A stretch of 6,838 bases of DNA from JBFLYE01 sp040756715 [NCBI: bacterium] (lineage in GTDB: Bacteria > UBA9089 > UBA9088). This document shows, one piece after another, positions 1 through 5,655 of this stretch. Position 1 is the stretch's first letter. The number at the start of each line of letters is the position of its first letter. The notes beneath the pieces were generated by a model. That model had not been told where the DNA came from. It did not search any database and worked only from the letters and a program-made list of their open reading frames with translations. The DNA lies in the NCBI GenBank assembly GCA_040756715.1, contig JBFLYE010000029.1:1-6838 (forward strand), given 5' to 3'. Made by a program: the position numbers and the translations under genes.

Positions 1-16
1 TAAAACTTAAACCTTC

Positions 17-46
17 AATTCAAAATTCAAAATTTAGAATTCAAAA
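17..46. repeat. Short AT-rich direct repeats (AATTCAAAA, three copies)
   Basis: AATTCAAAA occurs at 17-25, 24-32 and 38-46. Such simple repeats are common in intergenic DNA of some AT-rich bacteria. They lie downstream of the truncated membrane protein gene. I see no hairpin followed by a T-run here, so no terminator is called; the rest of 1-121 is featureless. Confidence 0.5.
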
Positions 47-121
47 TTTCTTAAAAGGTGGATGAATTTTTAAACAGATAAACACAACCCTATCTATTTT
101 TGCACTAAGTAATGGAAGATA

Positions 122-424
122 CTATAAAACTATTCCTGGAGCAAAAAACACTATCCATGATGCATAAATAGGATGTCGGATGAAAGAATAGATCCCTGTT
201 GTACATAATCTTCCCTCATAAAAATATTTGCCAATTGTGAGTGCAGGAATCAAAAAGATAGGGATTCCTATAATGATAAGGGTTATACCCAGGATAATAT
301 TTACAGCCTTAGATATTATCTCAAATGTGAGTGAAGGAAGATAAATGAGATGTACAATAAGAATTATGATTCCATAAGTAACCGATATCATTGTAAATTT
401 AGGTCCTATTCCCCATCTGGTCAT
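122..424 (-). CDS. Isoprenylcysteine carboxyl methyltransferase-like membrane protein, C-terminally truncated
   Basis: The 100-aa product has membrane segments at about 11-30 and 41-63, then TTGIYSFIRHPIY (75-87), the GxYxxxRHPxY signature of ICMT/PEMT-like membrane methyltransferases, and part of a third helix. In this family the signature is followed by about 60 more residues, including another helix and an E-rich and Y-rich tail that completes the SAM site. Here a TAG follows APGIVL. None of the three frames across 1-121 resumes the family pattern, so the gene is probably broken or a sequencing error lies near 122. The start is good: AAGGAGG lies within the preceding methyltransferase gene, 8 bases before the ATG. 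Its pairing with a soluble SAM methyltransferase suggests a shared lipid or quinone substrate, as inference only. Confidence 0.75.
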   Translation of the reverse strand: MTRWGIGPKFTMISVTYGIIILIVHLIYLPSLTFEIISKAVNIILGITLIIIGIPIFLIPALTIGKYFYEGRLCTTGIYSFIRHPIYASWIVFFAPGIVL

Positions 425-428
425 TTCC

Positions 429-1067
429 TTATCCTCCTTTTCTCATTATCGCATGGCAATGACTCATGGGTATCCGCTCTTTCTTGTAGCTTAAAAACAA
501 GAATCCCAACTTTTTCAAACAATCCCTGAATTCTTTCTCTTGAAGAAGGATGTATGGGGCATGACCAAAAAACCTTTTTGAAACTTGGAAATTGATCTTC
601 CAAATCATATTCTCTAAGAAAAATTCCTCAAATGAGAAATACCCTTCAGGCTTCAATACTCTGTAGACCTCAGAGATGGCCTTCTGCCAATCCTTGATAT
701 GATGGAATACCCCAAAGGAGAATACACAATCAAAGCAGTGATCAGGAAATTCCATATTTGAGGCATCGCCTACCCTAAGGTCAATATTGTCCTTTCTAAT
801 ATCCTTTGCCCATCTTGGGGGATTACTATAATATTCTTTTGCTTGCTCTATCATCTCTGGGTCACAATCTATCCCCACCACCTTCTTGCATTTGAAGTGT
901 TGGTTTATAAGCAAAAGACCCACTCCTCTTCCACAGCCTATCTCAAGGCATACCAGTTCCTTAGGAAGATTAAGCCCCTCAAACATAATTGGGCATTCAA
1001 CCTTCCTTTGAATCCAAACCCTTATGGGGTTATTCATAAATATCTTTTCGATCTTGTGGAGTTTCAT
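429..1067 (-). CDS. Class I SAM-dependent methyltransferase
   Basis: The 212-aa soluble enzyme has a Rossmann-type SAM-binding core. Motif I is LEIGCGRGVG (41-50), the acidic end of strand 2 is VVGIDCDP (63-70), and the strand 3 region is VGDASNMEFPD (99-109). FDCVFSFGVFHHIKDW (112-127) is the motif IV/post-IV region, and VYRVLKPEGYFSFEE (134-148) is typical of the Methyltransf_11/UbiE-like group. The acceptor cannot be told from sequence. The start is supported by GGAG seven bases upstream. Only four bases separate its stop from the next gene, a membrane methyltransferase-like protein whose AAGGAGG lies in this gene's last codons, so the pair is co-transcribed. A remnant of a related gene lies at 1877-1972. 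The 124-base gap on its 5' side may hold a promoter, but I cannot define one. Confidence 0.92.
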   Translation of the reverse strand: MKLHKIEKIFMNNPIRVWIQRKVECPIMFEGLNLPKELVCLEIGCGRGVGLLLINQHFKCKKVVGIDCDPEMIEQAKEYYSNPPRWAKDIRKDNIDLRVGDASNMEFPDHCFDCVFSFGVFHHIKDWQKAISEVYRVLKPEGYFSFEEFFLENMIWKINFQVSKRFFGHAPYILLQEKEFRDCLKKLGFLFLSYKKERIPMSHCHAIMRKGG

Positions 1068-1082
1068 TGGTTAACTCCAGTG

Positions 1083-1100
1083 CTAAAACTCTATGGCCAA
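1083..1100 (-). repeat. Junction element copy A
   Basis: The minus strand reads TTGGCCATAGAGTTTTAG. It ends 15 bases before the methyltransferase ATG, just ahead of its GGAG ribosome binding site. Copies B (1998-2015) and C (2320-2337) occupy the same position before other reading frames. Confidence 0.55.
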
Positions 1101-1147
1101 GCAGGGCATTCATTATCACATACAGAATTTACTCTGCGATTACTCAT
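1091..1147 (-). CDS. Possible 18-aa peptide before the methyltransferase
   Basis: The frame MSNRRVNSVCDNECPAWP ends with the TGGCCATAG of junction element copy A. AGGAG lies 11 bases before its ATG, rather far. It contains two cysteines (positions 10 and 14). The frame is too short to tell from chance and is listed mainly because, like the signal-peptide frame at 2328-2408, it ends in Trp-Pro-stop within the same repeat. The remainder of 1068-1191 shows nothing else I can name. Confidence 0.15.
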   Translation of the reverse strand: MSNRRVNSVCDNECPAWP

Positions 1148-1191
1148 TATTTTTATAACTCCTGGTCTATTTTTTCTTTTTTGCCCTGTAT

Positions 1192-1827
1192 TCATATTTC
1201 TATGAAATAAATCAACACCCCTAAAGCAATCAATATTATTCCTGTGATAAGTTTTTCATGACGCTCTAAGAAATGCCATTTTATTTTCTCTATTCCTTTT
1301 AAACCCAAATTTACCATTAAAACCATCCCCAGTATAGTCACAATAAGATAGATGGCGGAAACCATGGCAATGCCGAACCAGCCTTTGGCTCCTGCTACAA
1401 AAAAGTAGGAGCCAATTGGAACGCATGGCGAAAAAAGTGCTGTAGCCAGAGGTAATATGATGGCCAGTTTTGATTTCTTCGCAAGTGCATTGATTTTTAT
1501 AGCATTTTGATGATGGTGCTGCCCCGTGCCTCTAAAACCCAGATACGCGTAAATAACCCCTATCGCAACCAGAATTAAAGGAGCCGCAATCCTCATTACA
1601 AATTCATTAGAAGAAGAAAGTTTGTAGCCGATTATGCCGATGATAATTCCGATCAGGATAGTGCTGATTATATGAGGAATCGCTATGATCCCTGTAATCC
1701 ATGATGTCTCTATCCTTGACCATTTCTCTGTTCTTGAAATCATAATCAGAGGAATCCAATGGTCAGGTATTATGGCATGAACCATGCTTAAAGCTAAAGC
1801 TCCAATAAAAACTTGTATCATATCCAT
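1192..1827 (-). CDS. Putative metal transporter with a NiCoT-type HX4DH motif
   Basis: This 211-aa polytopic membrane protein has about six helices (roughly 4-23, 43-68, 78-98, 119-146, 149-174, 192-210). Helix 1 holds H17-AIIP-D22-H23, the HX4DH signature that binds substrate in HoxN/NixA nickel-cobalt permeases and is echoed in RcnA and UreH-like proteins. A loop after helix 3 carries three histidines in a row (104-106), and helix 4 has SPC (133-135), as in related small transporters. I place it in the broad NiCoT/RcnA/UreH-like group; substrate and direction are unknown. It is shorter than NiCoT permeases (about 330 aa). No good ribosome binding site precedes either start, M1 or M3. It follows the methyltransferase remnant by 49 bases. 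Proximity to feoB and a DUF4198 fragment supports a transition-metal role by association only. Confidence 0.75.
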   Translation of the reverse strand: MDMIQVFIGALALSMVHAIIPDHWIPLIMISRTEKWSRIETSWITGIIAIPHIISTILIGIIIGIIGYKLSSSNEFVMRIAAPLILVAIGVIYAYLGFRGTGQHHHQNAIKINALAKKSKLAIILPLATALFSPCVPIGSYFFVAGAKGWFGIAMVSAIYLIVTILGMVLMVNLGLKGIEKIKWHFLERHEKLITGIILIALGVLIYFIEI

Positions 1828-1876
1828 TTTTAGTTTTTATTTTACATTAATTTAGATGCTCCACTTGTATGGTCAC

Positions 1877-1972
1877 TTATTTTTTCATAAGCATCACCCC
1901 CTCTCTTGATTTTGAAATCTTTTTCTCTCTTGGGTTATTCATAAAGCTCTTTTCAAAATTATGAAGCTTCAT
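1877..1972 (-). pseudogene. Methyltransferase gene remnant (N-terminal fragment)
   Basis: The 31-codon frame starts MKLHNFEKSFMNNP, matching 11 of the first 14 residues of the methyltransferase at 429-1067 (MKLHKIEKIFMNNP). Over those 42 bases I count 33 identities, with several differences at third codon positions. After residue 14 the similarity ends; the frame continues with REKKISKSREG and stops at TAA. The matching upstream element (copy B) lies before it as copy A lies before the intact gene. It therefore looks like a paralogous methyltransferase copy that lost its body. A short functional peptide cannot be excluded. The rest of 1828-2098 holds no gene I can support. Confidence 0.55.
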
Positions 1973-1997
1973 TGCTGAATCCCTAGAAGCCACACTA

Positions 1998-2015
1998 CTA
2001 AAACTCTATGGCTAA
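1998..2015 (-). repeat. Junction element copy B
   Basis: The minus strand reads TTAGCCATAGAGTTTTAG and differs from copy A (1083-1100) at one base in 18. It lies between the open extension of the coiled-coil gene and the start of the methyltransferase remnant, 25 bases before that ATG. Confidence 0.55.
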
Positions 2016-2098
2016 TTTGGCGCGGCATAGTCTGTTTCGCTCTCACCTTCCTCTGGTTTGCTGCTGCCAATCTTACAAACTTTTAGTGCCCTGAGATT
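2012..2098 (-). other. In-frame open extension after the TAG of the coiled-coil gene
   Basis: Reading on past the TAG at 2099-2101 in the same frame gives 28 codons before the next TAG at 2012-2014. The product is hydrophilic: NLRALKVCKIGSSK, then PEEGESETDYAAPN. It looks protein-like, but a run this short is often open by chance. It may be an old C-terminus cut off by a new stop. It does not resemble the second half of FeoA. Confidence 0.2.
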
Positions 2099-2305
2099 CT
2101 ACCCTTCATGTTCGCTCTCAATATGGCCCACATGTGCCAAGAGATCATCCACATGGCCAGTAAGATCCCTTACATGGCCGACCATATCCTGATAGGCCTT
2201 GCAATCCTTATGTTCACCCAAGTCCCTTTCCATATGCTCTAAATCATCGTGGATATGATCCAAGTCCTTCTTCACATGCAGGACATCCTCTTTTAATAAC
2301 CCCAT
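2099..2305 (-). CDS. Free-standing His-rich coiled-coil hairpin protein, homologue of the FeoA insertion
   Basis: The protein has 68 aa and no recognised family name that I know. Residues 4-67 align without gaps to residues 29-92 of the FeoA-domain protein at 5652-6149; I count 30 identities in 64 positions. Two helices are predicted from strict 3-4 hydrophobic spacing: V8, V11, L15, I18, L22, M25, L29, and M41, V45, L48, V52, L55, V59, I62, joined by GEHKDCKAYQ. Ten histidines are present. H10, H17 and H24, and H44, H51 and H58, recur every seven residues, so each set lines one helix face. Such a layout could bind metal or form a pH-sensitive contact; this is inference. AGGAGG six bases before the ATG gives strong translation. 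No signal peptide or membrane helix is seen, so it is cytosolic. It may pair with the FeoA insertion. Confidence 0.8.
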   Translation of the reverse strand: MGLLKEDVLHVKKDLDHIHDDLEHMERDLGEHKDCKAYQDMVGHVRDLTGHVDDLLAHVGHIESEHEG

Positions 2306-2319
2306 TGTTTGCCTCCTTT

Positions 2320-2337
2320 TTAGAATTCTATGGCCAA
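2320..2337 (-). repeat. Junction element copy C
   Basis: The minus strand reads TTGGCCATAGAATTCTAA, 15 of 18 bases identical to copy A at 1083-1100. It contains two adjacent palindromes, TGGCCA and TAGAATTCTA. It closes the signal-peptide frame with its TAG and ends 14 bases before the ATG of the coiled-coil gene, just ahead of that gene's AGGAGG. Confidence 0.55.
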
Positions 2338-2408
2338 TTATTGACCTCTGCCCATAAGGGAGCAGCAGTCAACCAGGTTATTATGCTCAATGTAATCAAT
2401 CTCTTCAT
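2328..2408 (-). pseudogene. 26-codon signal-peptide frame, probably a truncated secreted protein gene
   Basis: After a strong ribosome binding site (AAGGAGG, 7 bases before the ATG) this frame encodes MKRLITLS, a hydrophobic core IITWLTAAP, and LWA/EV, a good signal peptidase I site after residue 20. It then ends at NNWP and a TAG stop. A start signal and export signal this good with only six residues left to export suggest the front of a secreted-protein gene whose body was lost. A tiny exported peptide or a leader peptide is the alternative. It begins 29 bases after the DUF4198 fragment and stops 22 bases before the 68-aa coiled-coil gene. Its last codons, TGGCCATAG, are the start of a repeat found at two other junctions. 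Confidence 0.4.
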
Positions 2409-2437
2409 CAATTATCCTCCTTCATGTTAATCAGAGG

Positions 2438-2746
2438 CTATTCTATCTCAATAGCCTCAATCCAGAGGACGGCGTCCTCTGAGAGCTCTTTGCCTTTGTA
2501 GGTCTTTTCTCCACCAGCACCTAAGGCGGCAAAACCCCAGTATCCTGCCTTTGGTGGGACAAAGGAGAATTCACCATCCTTGTTGGCCAGTATCACCGCA
2601 GCACCATGGCCTTCTTTGGCTATCTTGGGTTTCCCGGTGAACTTGTTGCCTTTCATATCAACCTCATAGTTGATATACTCAACCTCTATTTCTACATTGG
2701 GCACAGGGTTTCCTTTACCCTCACTGCAATCAAGATTCATTCGCAA
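2438..2746 (-). CDS. DUF4198 (NikM-like) protein, C-terminal part only
   Basis: The 102-aa frame resembles the C-terminal beta-sandwich of DUF4198/NikM-like periplasmic proteins, often found beside Ni, Co or Fe transport genes. Family-like segments are VPNVEIEVEYINYE (15-28), NKDGEFSFVPPKAGYWGFAA (55-74) and the closing DAVLWIEAIEIE (91-102). What should precede them, a signal peptide and roughly 100 or more residues, is absent: the frame opens only 21 bases after the feoB stop. The longest start is TTG at 2746, with ATG at 2740 as alternative; neither has a visible ribosome binding site, the upstream bases being T-rich. As it stands the product could not be exported. I read it as a 5'-truncated remnant joined to feoB by deletion, though low-level translation after feoB is possible. 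The family call rests on memory of the motif pattern. Confidence 0.6.
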   Translation of the reverse strand: MRMNLDCSEGKGNPVPNVEIEVEYINYEVDMKGNKFTGKPKIAKEGHGAAVILANKDGEFSFVPPKAGYWGFAALGAGGEKTYKGKELSEDAVLWIEAIEIE

Positions 2747-2767
2747 TAAACAAGTAAAAAAATAAGA

Positions 2768-5434
2768 TTAACCCATCGGTTTTCTTTTAATAAAACCCAT
2801 CACTACCATAACCGCTATGGCCAAGATATAAAAGTAAATTGAAGCCTGAAGGCCTGAAAGGCCCAGGAGAGTGCCTCCGGAGAATAGAATGACTGCTATT
2901 ATAAACCCTAAGATAACAGGGTAGATGGCTGCAAAGAGCATCCAGCTCATCCCAGCCTCTAACTTGATCATAATCAGTGTGGGGATGCAGGGAGGATACA
3001 TCGCCATAAAGAACATCAGAGAGGCGGCATGAAGTGGTGTCCAGCCCTTCTCTTTTTCTTTTATCCTCTCCTCAAGCCTTTCCCTCCTTGCCTCTGGTGC
3101 GGGCTCATAGATACTTCCCAGGGTTGCTACGCTACTCTCCTTGGCGGCAAAGGAGCTTAATAAAGCAATATTTACCCTCCAGTTGAACCCTGCAAACTTG
3201 GTGACTGGCTCTATAAACTTACCTGCTCTTCCCAGATAGCTTGAGGCGATTACCTCCTCCTTTCTCTCTCCTCTTAAGGCCTTCCTCTCTTTTTCCAGCT
3301 TCCCGTATGCCTTATAAACCATTTTTGCCTCAGAATCTATAAGCTCATCCTTCTCAAGGATAACATCTCCTGTCCTTACCAGAGAAAAGTATTTATGGTT
3401 TATCCGATCCCATTTTTGATAAAATGCCACCTTAAGCCTCTTTCTATTTTCTTTGCTCAATCGGGCATAGGTAGCCAAAAACCTTTCCTTATCCTTTTTA
3501 TAGGCAAAAAACCATGCCTTGAACCTCTCTGGGTTGGTTATCTTTATCTTTCCCTTATTGACTATCTTTGCAAATTCGGGATTTTTCTCCAAAAAGCTTT
3601 GGTTTACCTTCTCCATCTTTCCTTTGGCTGCTATCTTTGCCTTCTTATAATCCCCAAGATACCTGACAAACTCCATCAATCCATGGCCGGCCAAAACCCT
3701 GGCATATGGATTATCCCTCCCAATCTCATCAAAGAAGGAAGCAATTAGTTGATTGGCCTGGTTGGTGTAATCTGCCTTCCTTTCTGGATTCAATGAAGGA
3801 AAGGAGACAAGCAGATAGACAAGAACCATCACTGCAATGACAATGGTCATAACCTTCCTCACAAAGAGCCAGGTTCGCTCTACAGAACGGCGCAAGACAT
3901 TGCCAATCGTAGGCAGATGATAGGTGGGCATCTCTAAGACAAAGGGTGCAGTCTCTTTTTTTCTAAGTATGGTAAGGGATAGGAGCTTAGCCACAGATAG
4001 GGCTATGATGATGGTGATCGTAGCAATAAGGAACATATAAAGACCCTTTTGGCCAGCAAAGAATATTCCTATAAGGAGGACATATAGAGGAATCTTGGCC
4101 AGGCAGTTCATAAGAGGGACAACTAATATGGTTGCCAGTCGGGCCCTTTCATCCTTTATACCGCGGCAGGCCATACATCCGGGTATAGCACATCCACCTA
4201 CATATAGCCCACCTAAGACCAAAGGGAGGATAGACTGTCCGTGCAGGCCAAAATTCCTAAAGATTCTATCTAAGATAAATGCCATCCGGGCTATATAGCC
4301 TGTATCCTCCAAGATGGCTATAAGGGCAAAGAGGATCAGGAAGATGGGTATGTAGTTCAGGACTGCTATGATCCCATCGAACACCCCCAATGGCATTGAC
4401 CTAAGAAAGGGGTCAAAGACAAATCCCTCATAGGGGAGGGCTGAGGCTATAAGGTCTCTAAAATATGCCAATAGAGGCCAGGTATAGTTGGTCAGTTCAT
4501 ATCCCTTAACTATGGCCAGTTCATACAATAGATAGATGGTTGCAGCCAGAATGATTGGGCCAAGGAATCTATTGCAGACAATCTGGTCAATCCTATCTGT
4601 CAGTCTCCTTTCAGATACCCCTTCATAGGTAATACAATCTGCTACAATCTCTTCTGCCTTCTGATAGCGTATCTGGGCAATAGCCTTCTCTGGCTCTTTT
4701 TTGTGGTACGATACAAACTGCTTTCTCTCATCTTCAATCCTCATCAAGATAGTATCTGCATGCTTGGCATGTTCGGAAACTACCTTCTTTGCCTCTGAAT
4801 CACCCTCCACAAGCTTTACTGCCAGCCATCTTGTAGGATACCGGCTTTCTTTAATCCCTGAGTCTTTTTGCAACTGGCTTTCTATCTGGGCAATCCCTGG
4901 TTCTAACTCTCCATAGTTTAACAAGATGGAAGATTTCTTCTCTTTGGCAGAGGTATATATAGCCTCTTTAAGAGGCTTCTTTCCCTTTCCTCTATTTCCA
5001 ACTGTAGAGACGACAGTCGCTCCTATCCTCTCAGAAAGCCTTCTTACATTGATCTTAAAACCCCTTCTCTCTACCACATCCATCATATTCAAATCAATAA
5101 CTAAGGGTATACCCATCTCGGCCAACTGGAAGACCAGATAGAGGCTGCGCTCTAAGTTGGAGGCGTCTACTACATCAACTATAAGATCAGGGGCTTCATG
5201 GAGAAGAAAATCCCTTGCCACCCTCTCCTCTAAGCTGTAAGATGTGAGGCTATAGGTGCCTGGAAGGTCAACTATCTCTATTCTGTCTTGCCCAAATCTA
5301 TATTCGCCTGTCTTCTTCTCTATGGTTACCCCTGGATAGTTGGCCACATGCTGCCTTGCTCCAGTAAGCAGATTGAAGATGGTAGATTTGCCTGAATTGG
5401 GCTGGCCGGCACAGGCTACTAATATCTTTTTCAT
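2768..5434 (-). CDS. feoB: Ferrous iron transporter FeoB
   Basis: This 888-aa inner-membrane protein imports Fe(II). The cytosolic G domain shows G1 GQPNSGKS (10-17), switch I YPGVT (33-37), G3 DLPG (56-59), G4 NMMD (116-119) and a G5-like VSTVG (142-146). A helical spacer domain runs to about 285. The membrane part has two gate-like halves: ILEDTGYIARMAF (374-386) with GGCAIPGCMACR (413-424) and PLMNCLAKIPLY (440-451), then SYLGRAGKFIEPV (732-744) with FAAKES (762-767). Helices at about 802-822, 826-853 and 862-882 end the protein. Compared with FeoB of about 670-770 aa, the extra length is a hydrophilic, lysine-rich insertion at about 550-730 between the halves. The pore region has more cysteines (C415, C420, C423, C444) than usual. 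The start is fixed by the ATGA overlap with feoA and by GGAGGT nine bases upstream. Confidence 0.98.
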   Translation of the reverse strand: MKKILVACAGQPNSGKSTIFNLLTGARQHVANYPGVTIEKKTGEYRFGQDRIEIVDLPGTYSLTSYSLEERVARDFLLHEAPDLIVDVVDASNLERSLYLVFQLAEMGIPLVIDLNMMDVVERRGFKINVRRLSERIGATVVSTVGNRGKGKKPLKEAIYTSAKEKKSSILLNYGELEPGIAQIESQLQKDSGIKESRYPTRWLAVKLVEGDSEAKKVVSEHAKHADTILMRIEDERKQFVSYHKKEPEKAIAQIRYQKAEEIVADCITYEGVSERRLTDRIDQIVCNRFLGPIILAATIYLLYELAIVKGYELTNYTWPLLAYFRDLIASALPYEGFVFDPFLRSMPLGVFDGIIAVLNYIPIFLILFALIAILEDTGYIARMAFILDRIFRNFGLHGQSILPLVLGGLYVGGCAIPGCMACRGIKDERARLATILVVPLMNCLAKIPLYVLLIGIFFAGQKGLYMFLIATITIIIALSVAKLLSLTILRKKETAPFVLEMPTYHLPTIGNVLRRSVERTWLFVRKVMTIVIAVMVLVYLLVSFPSLNPERKADYTNQANQLIASFFDEIGRDNPYARVLAGHGLMEFVRYLGDYKKAKIAAKGKMEKVNQSFLEKNPEFAKIVNKGKIKITNPERFKAWFFAYKKDKERFLATYARLSKENRKRLKVAFYQKWDRINHKYFSLVRTGDVILEKDELIDSEAKMVYKAYGKLEKERKALRGERKEEVIASSYLGRAGKFIEPVTKFAGFNWRVNIALLSSFAAKESSVATLGSIYEPAPEARRERLEERIKEKEKGWTPLHAASLMFFMAMYPPCIPTLIMIKLEAGMSWMLFAAIYPVILGFIIAVILFSGGTLLGLSGLQASIYFYILAIAVMVVMGFIKRKPMG

Positions 5435-5655
5435 AACAGAGTTACCTCCACACCACTTGCCTCAGAATGGCGTATACTTACATGATTCCCTCTTATCAAA
5501 AGGTCGACTGGGTCCACTAAAGGTGCATTGCGGATAACCTTCACCTTTGTTCCAGGAATAAACCCCATATCGGAAAATCGCTGTCCTGTGGCGCCTTCTA
5601 AATGCACTTCTATAATTCTGCATTCCTGACCAGGTCTTAGCTCATTTAACCTCAT
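5431..5655 (-). CDS. feoA: Ferrous iron transport protein A
   Basis: This is a 74-aa protein of typical FeoA length. It shows the family pattern throughout: MRLNELRPGQECRIIEV, then RFSDMGFIPGTKVKVI (26-41), then strands around APLVDPVDLLIRGNHVSIR, forming a small SH3-like barrel. FeoA is a cytosolic accessory of FeoB; its exact action is debated, but it is needed for Fe(II) uptake in several bacteria. The start is supported by GGGAGG five bases before the ATG, inside the end of the preceding FeoA-domain gene, and by an ATGA overlap with that gene. Its own stop overlaps the feoB ATG in the same way, so all three should be made in a fixed ratio. Having a plain FeoA next to an elongated one suggests divided roles. 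Confidence 0.95.
   Translation of the reverse strand: MRLNELRPGQECRIIEVHLEGATGQRFSDMGFIPGTKVKVIRNAPLVDPVDLLIRGNHVSIRHSEASGVEVTLL

Noticed and set aside
421-603. 60-codon minus-strand frame inside the methyltransferase
   Set aside because: It overlaps a well-supported gene in another frame and shows no motif.
843-1205. 120-codon plus-strand frame
   Set aside because: It is a shadow of the methyltransferase on the opposite strand, has no family resemblance and would span the gap before that gene.
122-2440. Several frames here end in TAG, suggesting a recoded TAG codon
   Set aside because: Reading through gives no family-matching sequence in the membrane protein or the DUF4198 fragment, so recoding is not supported.
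2748-2775. Possible terminator after feoB: AACC-GATG-GGTT followed by a run of seven T on the minus strand
   Set aside because: The stem is only four pairs and the T-run begins several bases after it, so it is too weak to call.
2804-4520. Further CTATGGCCA matches to the junction element inside feoB (near 2814 and 4512)
   Set aside because: They encode ordinary feoB residues (such as LAIA and LAIV) and lack the flanking AARYT part of the element.
3395-5141. Several plus-strand frames of 67-117 codons opposite feoB
   Set aside because: They lie wholly within feoB, whose motifs are convincing along its whole length; they have no supporting signals.
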